Positions 17,511 through 27,052 of a stretch of DNA of 64,000 bases are shown in pieces; the first letter of the stretch is position 1; every line of letters begins with the position of its first letter. Made by a program: the position numbers and the translations under genes. The notes below the pieces were generated by a model. The model made no database searches and had not been told where the DNA came from. It saw nothing but the letters and a program-made list of their open reading frames with translations. The DNA lies in the NCBI RefSeq assembly GCF_963556105.2, contig NZ_OY829944.1, positions 688,501 through 752,500 of the forward strand. Reading direction: 5' to 3'. This DNA is from an uncultured Tolumonas sp. (GTDB lineage: Bacteria > Pseudomonadota > Gammaproteobacteria > Enterobacterales > Aeromonadaceae).

Positions 17511-17539
17511 AAAAAGCCGTTGAACTACAACGGCTTTTT
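17511..17539. terminator. Bidirectional terminator between the lipoprotein gene and cybC
   Basis: Stem GCCGTTG/CAACGGC with loop AACTA, flanked by five A on one side and five T on the other, so it works for both convergent genes. Confidence 0.88.
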
Positions 17540-17552
17540 GTTTTTTACTTTA

Positions 17553-17948
17553 TTAAACCCCAAGTTTACCGTGATATTCTTTCATCAGATCTTTCAGCTT
17601 AGCGGCTTCTGCTTTCGCTTCTGGAACTTTACCTTCATCGGCTAGTTTGCTGGCAACATCGACTTGATTGATAAACTCTGTCATACCAGCAGTGAAAGTT
17701 TTACGGTTTGCACTGTCTGCGGCATCTTTTTTCATATTACCAGGCACGCCTGATTGTGCTTTCACTGCCGCTGCGCGTAGTGACGCAAGATCTTTTTTCA
17801 GGCTGGCTGCATCAGTATCTTTCATTACCAAACGGTAACTTTTGCCCATTTCTTTCATTGCATCACCAACATCAATGGCTGCGAAAGCGGGTGTGATTAA
17901 TACGGTTGACAATAAAACAGAAGAAAGAAAGGTTACGCACTTTTTCAT
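17553..17948 (-). CDS. cybC: Periplasmic cytochrome b562
   Basis: A 131-residue precursor with a Sec signal peptide cleaved after AFA (about residue 23). It has the four-helix-bundle pattern of cytochrome b562. The axial heme ligands are probably the Met in GDAMKEMG near the mature N-terminus and the His in the final helix EYHGKLGV, matching Met7 and His102 of E. coli CybC. ASLRAAAVKAQ and KLADEGKVPEAKA are also family-like. It is a soluble periplasmic electron carrier whose partner is not established. An AAGGAG ribosome site precedes the start. Confidence 0.88.
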   Translation of the reverse strand: MKKCVTFLSSVLLSTVLITPAFAAIDVGDAMKEMGKSYRLVMKDTDAASLKKDLASLRAAAVKAQSGVPGNMKKDAADSANRKTFTAGMTEFINQVDVASKLADEGKVPEAKAEAAKLKDLMKEYHGKLGV

Positions 17949-18129
17949 CAGTAACTCCTTAGAGAGCAGTTTTGATATACCTTATCAGGCTACAACATAA
18001 AGATTAAAAATGCGTTAATAAATCGTTAATTTATAAAATAAGTAATCAATCATAAATACGCATAATTTATTGATAGTCCAAGCCAATAATTGTTATTCTT
18101 TTGATAGCTGTAATCTATCGGTATATGCA

Positions 18130-19029
18130 ATGAATCTACGGGATTTGGAATATTTAGTCGCACTGGCTGAACATCAGCACTTTCGTTTGGCGGCAGAAGC
18201 TTGTTATGTCAGTCAACCAACTTTGAGTGGGCAAATACGTAAGTTAGAAATTGAACTCGGCTTGATCCTGTTAGAGCGAACCAGTCGGAAGGTTTTATTT
18301 ACGGCATCAGGATTACAACTGGTTGCACAAGCGAGAAAAGTGCTGGAAGAGGCTCGCTTACTAAAAGAAATGGCTCAACAACATACGGAAGAGATGGCGG
18401 GGCCGTTGCATATTGGATTAATTCCGACGGTTGGCCCTTATTTATTACCGCATATCATTCCCGCGATCCGTCATGAATTTCCAGAGTTAGAAATATATCT
18501 ACATGAGGCGCAAACACATCAAATTGTGGCACAGTTAGATAATGGTGAGCTGGATTGTGCTTTGTTGGCTTTGGTAAAAGAAACGGATGCGTTTATTGAA
18601 ATCCCCGTATTTGAAGAAAGTATGTACCTGGCTATTTCAGCTGATCATCGTTGGGCGCAACGTGAACAAATAGGCATGAATGAATTATCCGGACAGCAGC
18701 TCTTAATGCTGGAAGATGGTCATTGTTTGCGCGAACAAGCATTAGGATTTTGTTTTGCCGCTGGCGCACGGGAAGATGCCCATTTTCGGGCTACCAGTCT
18801 GGAAACATTACGGAATATGGTCGCCGCCGGAGGAGGGATCACATTGATCCCTAAATTGGCAGTGCCTAATGAGCGGGTACGTGATGGTGTCTGTTATCTG
18901 CCGTGTCATGATCCGGAACCTAAACGCACGGTCGGTTTGATATACCGCCCAGGTTCACCACTGAAAGCACGTTATCAGCGTTTAGCTTTATTGTGTCAGC
19001 AGCAATTAAAGGCCCATTCGCCGTTATAG
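18130..19029 (+). CDS. oxyR: Hydrogen-peroxide-sensing LysR-type regulator OxyR
   Basis: A 299-residue LysR regulator. The N-terminal winged helix contains MNLRDLEYLVALAEH and SQPTLSGQIRKLE. The redox pair is conserved: HCLREQALGFCF has two Cys nine residues apart, equivalent to Cys199 and Cys208 of E. coli OxyR. HFRATSLETLRNMVAAG is also diagnostic. Oxidation forms the disulfide and activates catalase and peroxidase genes. I chose the ATG at 18130 because it gives the family N-terminus; an open frame extends upstream. The 3' end overlaps the convergent diguanylate cyclase gene by 6 bases. Confidence 0.95.
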   Translation: MNLRDLEYLVALAEHQHFRLAAEACYVSQPTLSGQIRKLEIELGLILLERTSRKVLFTASGLQLVAQARKVLEEARLLKEMAQQHTEEMAGPLHIGLIPTVGPYLLPHIIPAIRHEFPELEIYLHEAQTHQIVAQLDNGELDCALLALVKETDAFIEIPVFEESMYLAISADHRWAQREQIGMNELSGQQLLMLEDGHCLREQALGFCFAAGAREDAHFRATSLETLRNMVAAGGGITLIPKLAVPNERVRDGVCYLPCHDPEPKRTVGLIYRPGSPLKARYQRLALLCQQQLKAHSPL

Positions 19030-20079
19030 CGACATGGGCATAACACGATTACGACCGAGTTGTTTGGCTTTGTATAATTGCACATCGGCGCGATGCATTA
19101 ATGACTGATAATCATCGCCCGGTGTAAATTCAGCTACGCCAAAAGAGGCGGTAACATTATTTATGCGCTGGCTGGTGTTTTTGTTCATGATACTCAGCCG
19201 CTCGATTGCTCGGCGTTGTGATTCTGCAAACTGGCGGGCGATGAGTAGTTTGCGGTTTGGTAGTAATAACGCAAATTCTTCGCCACCAATACGATAGATT
19301 TTCTCACCGTTATTACAGCTGTCACTAATGCGTTTTGCGATAGCTTTAAGTACCTGATCACCAAACATGTGTCCAAAATTATCGTTGATGGTTTTGAAGA
19401 AATCGATATCTATCATGATCAGGCTGAACGGTTTGTTCATTGTCATCATCGTATTGATTTCTTGATCAAAAGCCCGACGATTCAGCACGTTGGTCATCGC
19501 ATCTTCATAGGCTTCTTTTCGTATCTCTTCGATACGATTTTTTAGGTCACCAATCTCTTTTTCGGCATCAGTTAGCTGATCGCGAAAGAAGCGGGTGCTG
19601 ACACCGATCTTTTGTGAGTTCTGTACTAATTCGCGTACTAACGCCACCATTTCATCCAAAGAGAGGCCTTCATTATCGATCTTGGCGAGTTGAGAAAAGC
19701 CTTTTTCCAACACTTGATGAAATTGTTCGGCATCTACTCTGGTGTCTTGCATGGTGACTTGAAGTTCGGTTGCAATGGCTTCCAGGCTATGTTTTACCTG
19801 TTCACTATTACGTTCGGTATCCAGTGCTAAATGCTTTTGATAAAGCTGTTCGCTGGTGACTGCAGAGCAGAGCCCGGTTTCCGAAATGGAACGGTCAATC
19901 GCCTGATTTAATTGAGGATTTGTTTGCGCGACATAGGTATACCATAGGGCATAATTAGTCGGTGTCGTCGGCACCTGATATTTAATCATCAGGGGGACAG
20001 CTTGTTTCAGATTAGCTGTTGATTGGGCAAACTCATCCATAGGCATTAACTCTGGCTCATTACTTGTCACCATTAACAT
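19024..20079 (-). CDS. Diguanylate cyclase (GGDEF) with a cytoplasmic N-terminal domain
   Basis: A 351-residue soluble protein. Residues 1-190 hold an N-terminal domain (AVPLMIKYQVPTTPTNYALW) often seen on proteobacterial GGDEF proteins, followed by coiled coil. The C-terminal GGDEF domain has DIDFFKTINDNFGHMFGD and an intact active site RIGGEEF. The position of the inhibitory RxxD site, five residues before GGEEF, reads NNGE, so product inhibition at a canonical I-site seems absent. No EAL domain or membrane segment is present. Several Met codons near the N-terminus (residues 1, 3, 12, 14) leave the exact start open. It converges with oxyR. Confidence 0.9.
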   Translation of the reverse strand: MLMVTSNEPELMPMDEFAQSTANLKQAVPLMIKYQVPTTPTNYALWYTYVAQTNPQLNQAIDRSISETGLCSAVTSEQLYQKHLALDTERNSEQVKHSLEAIATELQVTMQDTRVDAEQFHQVLEKGFSQLAKIDNEGLSLDEMVALVRELVQNSQKIGVSTRFFRDQLTDAEKEIGDLKNRIEEIRKEAYEDAMTNVLNRRAFDQEINTMMTMNKPFSLIMIDIDFFKTINDNFGHMFGDQVLKAIAKRISDSCNNGEKIYRIGGEEFALLLPNRKLLIARQFAESQRRAIERLSIMNKNTSQRINNVTASFGVAEFTPGDDYQSLMHRADVQLYKAKQLGRNRVMPMSL

Positions 20080-20178
20080 AGCATAGTTATGGGCGCGAAT
20101 AGTGGTATTCCTGCCAAAAAGTGGTTGATTTCGCTATACTCAGCATGACTTTATTTATTGCCAATGGCAGGCCTGTTT

Positions 20179-22599
20179 ATGTCCCCCAAGGATCCTTTCG
20201 CCACACGCGAAGCTGAGAAATACGAAAAACCGATTGCGAGTCGTGAACTTATTCTTGCTCTGATTGAGAAAAATGGTCGTCCTATGTCTCGTGATGAGAT
20301 CGAGAAGACGCTGGTGTTGCAAGACGAAGATGAGGTGGAAGGATTACGTCGTCGCCTGCGCGCGATGGAACGGGATGGTCAGCTTGTCTTTACCCGCAGT
20401 AAAACATACGCACTGCCAGATAAACTGAATCTGATCAAAGGTTTCGTTATCGGCCACAAAGATGGCTATGGCTTCTTGCGCCCTGAAGCCGGCGGAGCCG
20501 ATCTGTTCCTGAATCAATGGGACATGGCGAGCCTGATGCATGGTGATTATGTGTTGGTTCAACCAACTAAAATTGATGCTAAAGGCCGTCAGGAGGCGCG
20601 TTTAGTCCGTCTGTTGAAATCGCGTGATATGGATCTGGTCGGGCGCTATTTTGTGGAAAATGGCGTTGGTTTTGTGGTGCCGGATGATAACCGCATCATT
20701 CAGGATATTCTGATCGCACCGGATGCCACTTTAGGTGCGCGTCAAAGTCAGATCGTAGTAGTACGGGTTACGCAGCGTCCAACCGGACGTTTAAATGCGA
20801 TGGGGCAGATCCTGGAAGTGCTGGGGGATAACATGGATCCCGGCATGGAGATCGATATTTCCATCCGTAAATTTGGCATTCCGCACGAGTGGCCACAAGA
20901 AGTTCTGACGCAGATCAAATCGCTGACCGAACAAGTGCCGGAAGAGGCGAAAGAAGGGCGTGTTGATTTACGTCAGTTGCCACTGATGACCATCGATGGT
21001 GAAGATGCCCGCGATTTTGACGATGCGGTATTCTGTGAGCGTAAACGTGGTGGCGGCTGGCGGTTATGGGTAGCCATCGCCGACGTATCGTATTACGTCC
21101 GCCCTGGCACTGCACTGGATAATGAAGCCTATAACCGGGGGAACTCGGTTTATTTCCCTGAGTTTGTGGTACCGATGTTGCCGGAAGTGCTTTCGAATGG
21201 CCTGTGTTCGCTGAATCCGCAGGTGGATCGTCTGTGTATGGTTTGCGAAATGACCATTTCGGAAGCGGGGCGATTATCCGGTTATAAATTCTATGAAGCG
21301 GTGATGAATTCACATGCGCGTTTGACCTATACCAAAGTTGCCGCAATTTTGGATGGTGATGTCAAACTACGTGAACAATACACTGCGTTAGTGCCGCACA
21401 TTGAAGAGTTGCATAAGCTGTATCATGCATTAAGAGCGTCTCGTCATCAGCGTGGTGCGGTTGAGTTTGAAAGTGATGAAACTCGTTTTATCTTCAATGC
21501 CCAACGTAAGATTGACCGCATTGTGCCGTTGGTGCGCAATGATGCACATAAACTCATTGAAGAGTGCATGATCCAGGCAAACGTGGCCGCGGCGAAGTTT
21601 ATCGAGAAACAAGAAGCGGAAACGTTATTCCGTGTGCATGATCGTCCGGGTGAGCTGAAGCTGGAAACCTTCCGTCAATTCCTCGGCGAACTGGGGTTAG
21701 AGCTGAAAGGTGGCGATGAGCCGGAGCCAATGCATTACGCGGAATTAGCTGCACTGGTGCAGGATCGTCCGGATGTTGAGCTGATCAATACCATGCTGTT
21801 ACGTTCGATGCAGCAGGCGCAATACAGTGCTGATAATATTGGTCACTTTGGTTTGGCGCTACAATCGTACGCGCATTTCACCTCCCCAATTCGCCGTTAT
21901 CCCGATCTGTTACTGCACCGCGGTATTAAATACGAACTGGCGCGTCAGCAGGGCAATCCGAAACACAAGTGGACACCAAGTGGTGGTTATCATTATTCCT
22001 ATGATGATATTTCGCCGATGGGCCTGCAATGTTCGATGACGGAACGTCGTGCAGATGATGCGACTCGCGATGTGTCGGACTGGCTGAAATGTGAATACAT
22101 GCAAGATCATGTCGGTTCGGAATTTGATGGAGTGATTGCGAATGTCACTTCGTTTGGCTGCTTCATTCGTCTGAATGAGCTGAATATCGATGGTTTGGTG
22201 CATGTTTCCTCTTTAACTAACGATTACTATCAATTTGACGGTTCACGACAAACTCTGATTGGTGAAAATTTCCGCCGCGTTTATCGTTTAGGCGATAAGG
22301 TGCGCGTGAAAGTCGCTGCCGTAAATCTGGATGATCGCAAGATCGATTTAGTACTGGTGGAAGATCCGTTGGTATTTACCGGCAAAGATGCGGCGAAAAA
22401 GCAGAAGTTGTTGAGCGAGATCCAGCAGAAGCGCGATCGTTCAAAACAGCGAAAAGCCAAGACAGATCAAGAGAAACCGGCGAAAGGGCGTGTGAAAGAA
22501 AAAGGCAAACAAGCGCCGGTAGCCAGTGATAAAATTAGCCGTTCGCGCGCTGAAAAGAAAAACAGCCGCAAGAAACGTCAGGGAAAAGCGAAGAAATGA
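20179..22599 (+). CDS. rnr: Ribonuclease R
   Basis: An 806-residue 3'-5' exoribonuclease of the RNB family. After an N-terminal winged-helix region ([27 protein letters not shown]) come cold-shock domains. The RNB catalytic core follows, with [15 protein letters not shown] holding the metal-binding Asp residues and [13 protein letters not shown]. An S1 domain ([20 protein letters not shown]) and a Lys/Arg-rich tail end the protein. It degrades structured RNA and takes part in tmRNA quality control. I chose the ATG at 20179, giving [16 protein letters not shown] like the E. coli start. The stop overlaps rlmB by four bases (ATGA). Confidence 0.97.
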   Translation: MSPKDPFATREAEKYEKPIASRELILALIEKNGRPMSRDEIEKTLVLQDEDEVEGLRRRLRAMERDGQLVFTRSKTYALPDKLNLIKGFVIGHKDGYGFLRPEAGGADLFLNQWDMASLMHGDYVLVQPTKIDAKGRQEARLVRLLKSRDMDLVGRYFVENGVGFVVPDDNRIIQDILIAPDATLGARQSQIVVVRVTQRPTGRLNAMGQILEVLGDNMDPGMEIDISIRKFGIPHEWPQEVLTQIKSLTEQVPEEAKEGRVDLRQLPLMTIDGEDARDFDDAVFCERKRGGGWRLWVAIADVSYYVRPGTALDNEAYNRGNSVYFPEFVVPMLPEVLSNGLCSLNPQVDRLCMVCEMTISEAGRLSGYKFYEAVMNSHARLTYTKVAAILDGDVKLREQYTALVPHIEELHKLYHALRASRHQRGAVEFESDETRFIFNAQRKIDRIVPLVRNDAHKLIEECMIQANVAAAKFIEKQEAETLFRVHDRPGELKLETFRQFLGELGLELKGGDEPEPMHYAELAALVQDRPDVELINTMLLRSMQQAQYSADNIGHFGLALQSYAHFTSPIRRYPDLLLHRGIKYELARQQGNPKHKWTPSGGYHYSYDDISPMGLQCSMTERRADDATRDVSDWLKCEYMQDHVGSEFDGVIANVTSFGCFIRLNELNIDGLVHVSSLTNDYYQFDGSRQTLIGENFRRVYRLGDKVRVKVAAVNLDDRKIDLVLVEDPLVFTGKDAAKKQKLLSEIQQKRDRSKQRKAKTDQEKPAKGRVKEKGKQAPVASDKISRSRAEKKNSRKKRQGKAKK

Positions 22600-23330
22600 G
22601 CAGTGAATTAATTTATGGGATCCACGCGGTCAAAGCACTGCTGGAGCAAGCTCCGGAGCGTTTTATTGAAGCTTGGGTGCTGAAGGGCCGTGACGATGAT
22701 CGTCTGCAGCCATTGTTAGCCACCTTACAGCAGTATGGCGTTAGCATTCAGTATGTACAGCGCAAAACACTGGATGATAAGGCGGAAGGCGCCATCCATC
22801 AGGGCATCATTGCGAAGGTCAAAGAGGGCCGGAAATATGATGAAGCTGACTTGGATAAAATTCTGGAGAAAGAACAAACACCCTTTTTTCTGGTATTGGA
22901 TGGAGTGACTGATCCGCACAATCTGGGTGCTTGTTTGCGTACTGCGGATGCCGCGGGTGTGCATGCGCTGATCGTGCCGCGCGATAAGTCAGTGAGCCTG
23001 ACCGGTACGGCACGTAAAGTCGCTTGCGGTGCGGCGGAAAGTGTTCCGTTTATTCAGGTAACGAACTTGGCTCGTACCCTGCGTGAGCTGAAAGATCGTG
23101 GCGTTTGGGTGGTTGGCACAGCGGGTGAAGCAACCCATGATGTCTTCGCGGCGAAATTGACGGGCTCTTTGGCCTTAGTTATGGGCGCGGAAGGCGATGG
23201 TATGCGTCGTCTGACACGTGAACATTGTGATGAGTTGATCAGCATCCCAATGGCAGGTTCGGTTTCCAGTTTAAATGTATCGGTAGCGACCGGTGTTTGT
23301 TTGTTTGAAGCGGTGCGTCAGCGTCGTTAG
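22596..23330 (+). CDS. rlmB: 23S rRNA (guanosine-2'-O-)-methyltransferase RlmB
   Basis: A 244-residue SPOUT methyltransferase that methylates G2251 of 23S rRNA in E. coli. An N-terminal substrate-binding domain begins [16 protein letters not shown]. The C-terminal knot shows the three SpoU motifs: [28 protein letters not shown] and [19 protein letters not shown]. It directly follows and overlaps rnr, as in E. coli. The window has no obvious terminator for it on the plus strand; the hairpin downstream has its T tract on the other strand. Confidence 0.97.
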   Translation: MSSELIYGIHAVKALLEQAPERFIEAWVLKGRDDDRLQPLLATLQQYGVSIQYVQRKTLDDKAEGAIHQGIIAKVKEGRKYDEADLDKILEKEQTPFFLVLDGVTDPHNLGACLRTADAAGVHALIVPRDKSVSLTGTARKVACGAAESVPFIQVTNLARTLRELKDRGVWVVGTAGEATHDVFAAKLTGSLALVMGAEGDGMRRLTREHCDELISIPMAGSVSSLNVSVATGVCLFEAVRQRR

Positions 23331-23334
23331 CAAT

Positions 23335-23426
23335 AAAAAAGAGGCTGGTACACACCAGCCTCAAAAATGTCGCCCTTCAGAGGAGGTAAAAGGGTGTATC
23401 TACAGAGTTTGCACAACAATACGACG
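23335..23426 (-). ncRNA. Candidate Fur-regulated small RNA of about 92 nt
   Basis: On the minus strand a sigma-70-like promoter overlapping a Fur box is followed, about 90 bases on, by an intrinsic terminator: stem GAGGCTGGT/ACCAGCCTC, loop of four, then six T. Between them lies a hairpin CCCUUU/GAAGGG (23394..23373) whose ten-base loop reads UACCUCCUCU. The ACCUCCU inside it equals the 16S rRNA anti-Shine-Dalgarno core, so the loop could pair with ribosome binding sites of target mRNAs. Size and promoter logic are like RyhB, but the RyhB core is not present apart from a short CGACAUU. No protein-coding ORF fits this strand. Confidence 0.6.
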
Positions 23427-23431
23427 TTCAC

Positions 23432-23460
23432 AATCTATCAATAATGAGAATTATTATCAA
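23432..23460 (-). promoter_or_regulatory. Promoter with overlapping Fur box for the candidate small RNA
   Basis: On the minus strand TTGATA (23460..23455) and TAGATT (23437..23432) are 17 bases apart. The spacer and -35 contain GATAATAATTCTCATTATT (23458..23440), matching 15 of 19 positions of the Fur consensus GATAATGATAATCATTATC. Iron-loaded Fur bound here would block RNA polymerase. Confidence 0.65.
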
Positions 23461-23646
23461 TAATAATTTCTCTTCGGTTTTATTCCATTCCTGAAATGTG
23501 GTTACGATACCAGCGACTTGCACTCTCGTGGTGAGCGCACTGGCAGTAAAAGTTTACATTTCTGCTTACCTGTTCTCAGTCGGATATAGCGGGTCGACGA
23601 ACATCTGCTGGTAGCATAACAGCGGTTATGTCTATGGATAAATGTG

Positions 23647-24249
23647 ATGCCTGCAAAACACAGTTGGTTGGAAGATATGTTAGCAATGCTGACGGCAACC
23701 TGTTTGGTCTCGTTAGGAATTGTTTTTTTTAATCAGCCTGGGCTAGTGGTCGGTGGAACCGCTGGGTTGGCGTTGCTGTTGCACAAATTATTACCTTTTA
23801 GTTTTGGGCAGTTGTTTTTCATGCTGAATGTGCCTTTTTACTGGCTGGCCTGGAAACGTCTCGGCGGGCAATTTGTGGCTAAGACGTTGCTTTCAGTGAC
23901 CGCAGTTTCTTTCTTTGGTGATCATCTGCATCAATGGATGCAAATCAATCAAGTACGCCCGATCTATGCCGCATTAATGGGAAGTATCTTGGTTGGCGTT
24001 GGTTTACTGATCTTATTCCGGCACCGTGCCAGTCTGGGTGGCTTTAATATTGTCTGCCTTTGGTTGCAAGAGCGTTATGGTATCAGTGCTGGCAAAGTAC
24101 AGATGGGGCTCGACTGTTCTATTGTTCTCTCTTCTGCTTTTATTACTTCGTGGTCAGTATTGTTAATGTCGGTATCTGCGGCGGTTATCGTGAATGTGGT
24201 GTTGGCGACGAATCATAAACCTGGTCGCTATAATCCGGCTGCGGCCTGA
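23647..24249 (+). CDS. YitT-family integral membrane protein
   Basis: A protein of 200 residues with five to six hydrophobic helices and family-like segments: NQPGLVVGGTAGLALLLHK near the N-terminus, PFYWLAWKRLGG, and GGFNIVCLWLQERYG. This matches the YitT/DUF161 membrane domain but lacks the soluble C-terminal DUF2179 domain of the longer Bacillus-type members. Function is unknown. A GTG at 23644 directly before the ATG is an alternative start. The gene has a terminator downstream and lies behind the Fur-box region, although the Fur-box promoter points the other way. Confidence 0.75.
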   Translation: MPAKHSWLEDMLAMLTATCLVSLGIVFFNQPGLVVGGTAGLALLLHKLLPFSFGQLFFMLNVPFYWLAWKRLGGQFVAKTLLSVTAVSFFGDHLHQWMQINQVRPIYAALMGSILVGVGLLILFRHRASLGGFNIVCLWLQERYGISAGKVQMGLDCSIVLSSAFITSWSVLLMSVSAAVIVNVVLATNHKPGRYNPAAA

Positions 24250-24276
24250 GCCCCCTCTTTTTAATTCCACCTTTTT

Positions 24277-24302
24277 GCAGGCACTGGTTGCCTGCTTTTT
24301 TA
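24277..24302 (+). terminator. Rho-independent terminator after the YitT-family gene
   Basis: Stem GCAGGCA/TGCCTGC with loop CTGGT and seven T. The remaining bases to the chemoreceptor start at 24561 are AT-rich, and I see no other convincing element in them. Confidence 0.85.
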
Positions 24303-24560
24303 TGTCTATTACTTTTAAAAATGAAATTTCTGGTCTTATAAGACGGCTTCCGTCACTCGCTATGATTACTCCTGTTTAGCGGATTCATTTGTCGAACTTT
24401 CTATAAATGGGCTTTTTATCTGTTTTGATGTTACTTATTTCGATTATAGCGCTATAAACCGGCTATATTTTAGCTTGGCGTATATATTGCTTTAAAAAAT
24501 AACAAGTTTATGAAGGCTACATCATTAGCCTCAAAGCATCGGCTGACAGAGACCTCACTT

Positions 24561-26888
24561 ATGAAAATAAAAACGCGTATATTATTAGCCATTATCGGTA
24601 TCGGTGTTTTGCCTCTTATTAGTGCAACAGGAGTGATCAGTTACTCCATTTCAGAGCGTATGGATGGTGCTTTGTATGATCAAGTTGCGGCAAAATTAGT
24701 TGCTGTGCGAGAGATGAAACACGATCAGTTGGGTAGTTATTTCGACAATTTAAAAACGATAACCCAGAGCATTGCGATGAATTCACATACCATCACGGCG
24801 ATGCGCGATTTTTCTAATGGTTTTGATCTCTTTGCCGAGCCAGATGAACAGGAACAAAAAAGTATTGGTGATTATTATAAAGACATTTATTTGGGCCACT
24901 ATCGGCAGTTAGACCCCGCAATAAAACCTGAAATTGTGACGTCTTATTTTTCTGGTTTAGATAAGCCGGCGTTATTTTATCAATCACATTATATTAGCCA
25001 GAATACCAATCCATTGGGTTCCAAACAGCTGCTAAATCAAGCCGCCAAAAAAGGTAAATTTGCCGCGCGTTATGATATGTACCATGCCGCGTATCATCCT
25101 GATTTACGACAAGTTCAGGAGGAGTTTGGATTTTATGATCTGTTTTTAGTGAATAACGATGGACGGGTGGTGTATTCCGTTTTTAAAGAATCTGATTTTG
25201 CGATGTCGCTAACGAGCAGTCAGCTAAAAGATTCTGGCATTGCTAAAGCATGGAATGCCGTGCGTTCTGCGAAAGCAGGCACTGTTTTTTTGACCGACTT
25301 TGAGACCTACTTGCCATCGTACGGTGCTCCTGCGGCATTCATGGCTCTGCCTATTTTTGATGGTGACAATCGTCTTGGTTCGTTAGTGGTTCAAGTGTCG
25401 CAGGCACAAATCACCACGTTGATGACTAATAATAAACAATGGGAAAAAGTAGGGCTTGGCAAAACAGGTGAAGCTTATTTATTGGGGGCTGATAAGCGTC
25501 TGCGTTCTGAAAGCCGCGGTATTTTAGAAGCCCCCACAAACTATTTAACCCTGATTGCAAAAAATGGCTGGCAGGATCGCATCAATGACATACGGCAACG
25601 CAAAAGCGCTGTCGCGTTGCAACGGGATAATTCTGAAGCCGCCACGTTAGCTTTATCTGGCAAATCTGGTGTGATCACTACGCCAGGTGCTGCAGGCGAA
25701 GATGTCATCGCTGCTTATGCGCCGATGAAGTTGATGGGGCTGAATTGGGCCATCATTTCTGAAATTTCTACTGATGAAGCCTTTGCCGATAAACAGCAAA
25801 TGTTAAGTTCCATCGCTAAAAATACGATCGTTATTGCGTTGATTGTGTTAGTGATTGCGGTGTTGTTTGGTTTAACCATGGCGCGCCGTTTGATCAATCC
25901 ATTGCGTGAGCTGGTAGATTCCTTTCAAGAGTTAGCGAAAGGGGAAGGCGATCTGAATGTCCAACTGGCGAGTGCAAAACGAGCAGATGAGATTGGCGAG
26001 CTGTCCCGTGCGTTTAACTCGTTTATTGCGAATATTCGCGGTGTCGTCATTGAGGTATCTGGTGCAGCGGCGCAGTTGGCGTCAGTGTCTGGTGAATTGC
26101 AAAAACAAACCAGTGATGTATTGAGCGGTATTTCTGGTCAGCGAGGTATGACACAAACCATTGCCAGCGCCATGACAGAATTTGCTGCATCCATTGACGA
26201 AGTAGCCCGTAGCAGCCATGAAACCTACAATGCGATGTCGGTAGCTGATCAGGTCACTTTATCCGGTTCCGACAATGCGAAGCGCTCGGCAGTCGAAATT
26301 GAAAAATTGGCGTCAGATACCACCGAATCAGCACAATCCATGTCGTATCTTAGTGCGCAAATTGATGAGATCAGCAGTGTGTTAGCCGTGATTAATGGCA
26401 TTGCCTCGCAGACTAGTTTATTGGCATTAAATGCAGCGATTGAAGCGGCCAGAGCCGGTGAGTTGGGGCGTGGGTTTGCGGTAGTGGCAGATGAAGTCCG
26501 TTCATTATCCTCGCGTACTCAAAATGCTACGGTCGATATTCAGCGTAAGATTGAAGTGTTGCGTAGTGCTGCTGATGAATCGGTAAACCGGGTTAATTCT
26601 GCGAAAAACAGCGCGGACAAAGGCATTCAACTGGTGCAACAGACCGCGACAGAAATTCAGCAGATCAGACAACTGGTAACGGATGTACAGGCGATGCATG
26701 CTCAAATTACCACCGCATTGAGTCAGCAACAGAGCACCGTTAAAGAGATGGAATCAAATGTTTCTGATATTCATACCTTATCGGAAACAACAGAAGGCCG
26801 GACAGAAAGCTCAGCGGTGCAAGCGCAGGAATTGCAGAAACTGTCTAATCGCTTAAGTGAATTAGTGAGCCGTTTCCATACCAATTGA
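24561..26888 (+). CDS. Methyl-accepting chemotaxis protein with periplasmic double-Cache-like sensor
   Basis: A 775-residue transmembrane chemoreceptor. The first membrane helix is at about residues 8-30. A large periplasmic domain of roughly 390 residues (Cache-like; [16 protein letters not shown] and [19 protein letters not shown] are typical) precedes the second helix at about 425-447. A HAMP domain ([25 protein letters not shown]) and a cytoplasmic signalling domain follow, with the highly conserved tip [18 protein letters not shown]. No CheR-docking pentapeptide is visible at the C-terminus. I placed the start at the ATG giving [10 protein letters not shown]. The ligand is unknown. There are no che or flagellar genes nearby. 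Confidence 0.92.
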   Translation: MKIKTRILLAIIGIGVLPLISATGVISYSISERMDGALYDQVAAKLVAVREMKHDQLGSYFDNLKTITQSIAMNSHTITAMRDFSNGFDLFAEPDEQEQKSIGDYYKDIYLGHYRQLDPAIKPEIVTSYFSGLDKPALFYQSHYISQNTNPLGSKQLLNQAAKKGKFAARYDMYHAAYHPDLRQVQEEFGFYDLFLVNNDGRVVYSVFKESDFAMSLTSSQLKDSGIAKAWNAVRSAKAGTVFLTDFETYLPSYGAPAAFMALPIFDGDNRLGSLVVQVSQAQITTLMTNNKQWEKVGLGKTGEAYLLGADKRLRSESRGILEAPTNYLTLIAKNGWQDRINDIRQRKSAVALQRDNSEAATLALSGKSGVITTPGAAGEDVIAAYAPMKLMGLNWAIISEISTDEAFADKQQMLSSIAKNTIVIALIVLVIAVLFGLTMARRLINPLRELVDSFQELAKGEGDLNVQLASAKRADEIGELSRAFNSFIANIRGVVIEVSGAAAQLASVSGELQKQTSDVLSGISGQRGMTQTIASAMTEFAASIDEVARSSHETYNAMSVADQVTLSGSDNAKRSAVEIEKLASDTTESAQSMSYLSAQIDEISSVLAVINGIASQTSLLALNAAIEAARAGELGRGFAVVADEVRSLSSRTQNATVDIQRKIEVLRSAADESVNRVNSAKNSADKGIQLVQQTATEIQQIRQLVTDVQAMHAQITTALSQQQSTVKEMESNVSDIHTLSETTEGRTESSAVQAQELQKLSNRLSELVSRFHTN

Positions 26889-26982
26889 TCCGACATATTG
26901 TTAGAAAGCTTTGATTGTTTAAAAAGCAAGGATCAGCGAAAATAGCGCATAATTTCGTTTATCTCTTACAGCGTAGTCTGTC

Positions 26983-27017
26983 GAACCAGCTTTGCACTTA
27001 GGTGTTATAGCTGGTTC
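26983..27017 (+). other. Inverted repeat in the prfC leader
   Basis: A perfect nine-base inverted repeat GAACCAGCT/AGCTGGTTC with a 17-base interior sits 36 bases before prfC. There is no T tract, so it is more likely an mRNA structure or operator than a terminator. Confidence 0.35.
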
Positions 27018-27052
27018 ATTTCGTCTGTATATCAATTAGAAGATTTGAGTTG

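Noticed and set aside
23335..23426. Identification of the candidate small RNA as RyhB
   Set aside because: Apart from the seven bases CGACAUU the conserved RyhB core is absent, and the loop is different.
23381..23444. A 16-codon plus-strand ORF starting GTG at 23394 with a very good AGGAGGT site six bases upstream
   Set aside because: The site is the exact complement of the small-RNA loop on the other strand, where promoter, Fur box and terminator all agree. The ORF has no promoter or terminator of its own and is very short. It stays possible only if plus-strand translation is shown.
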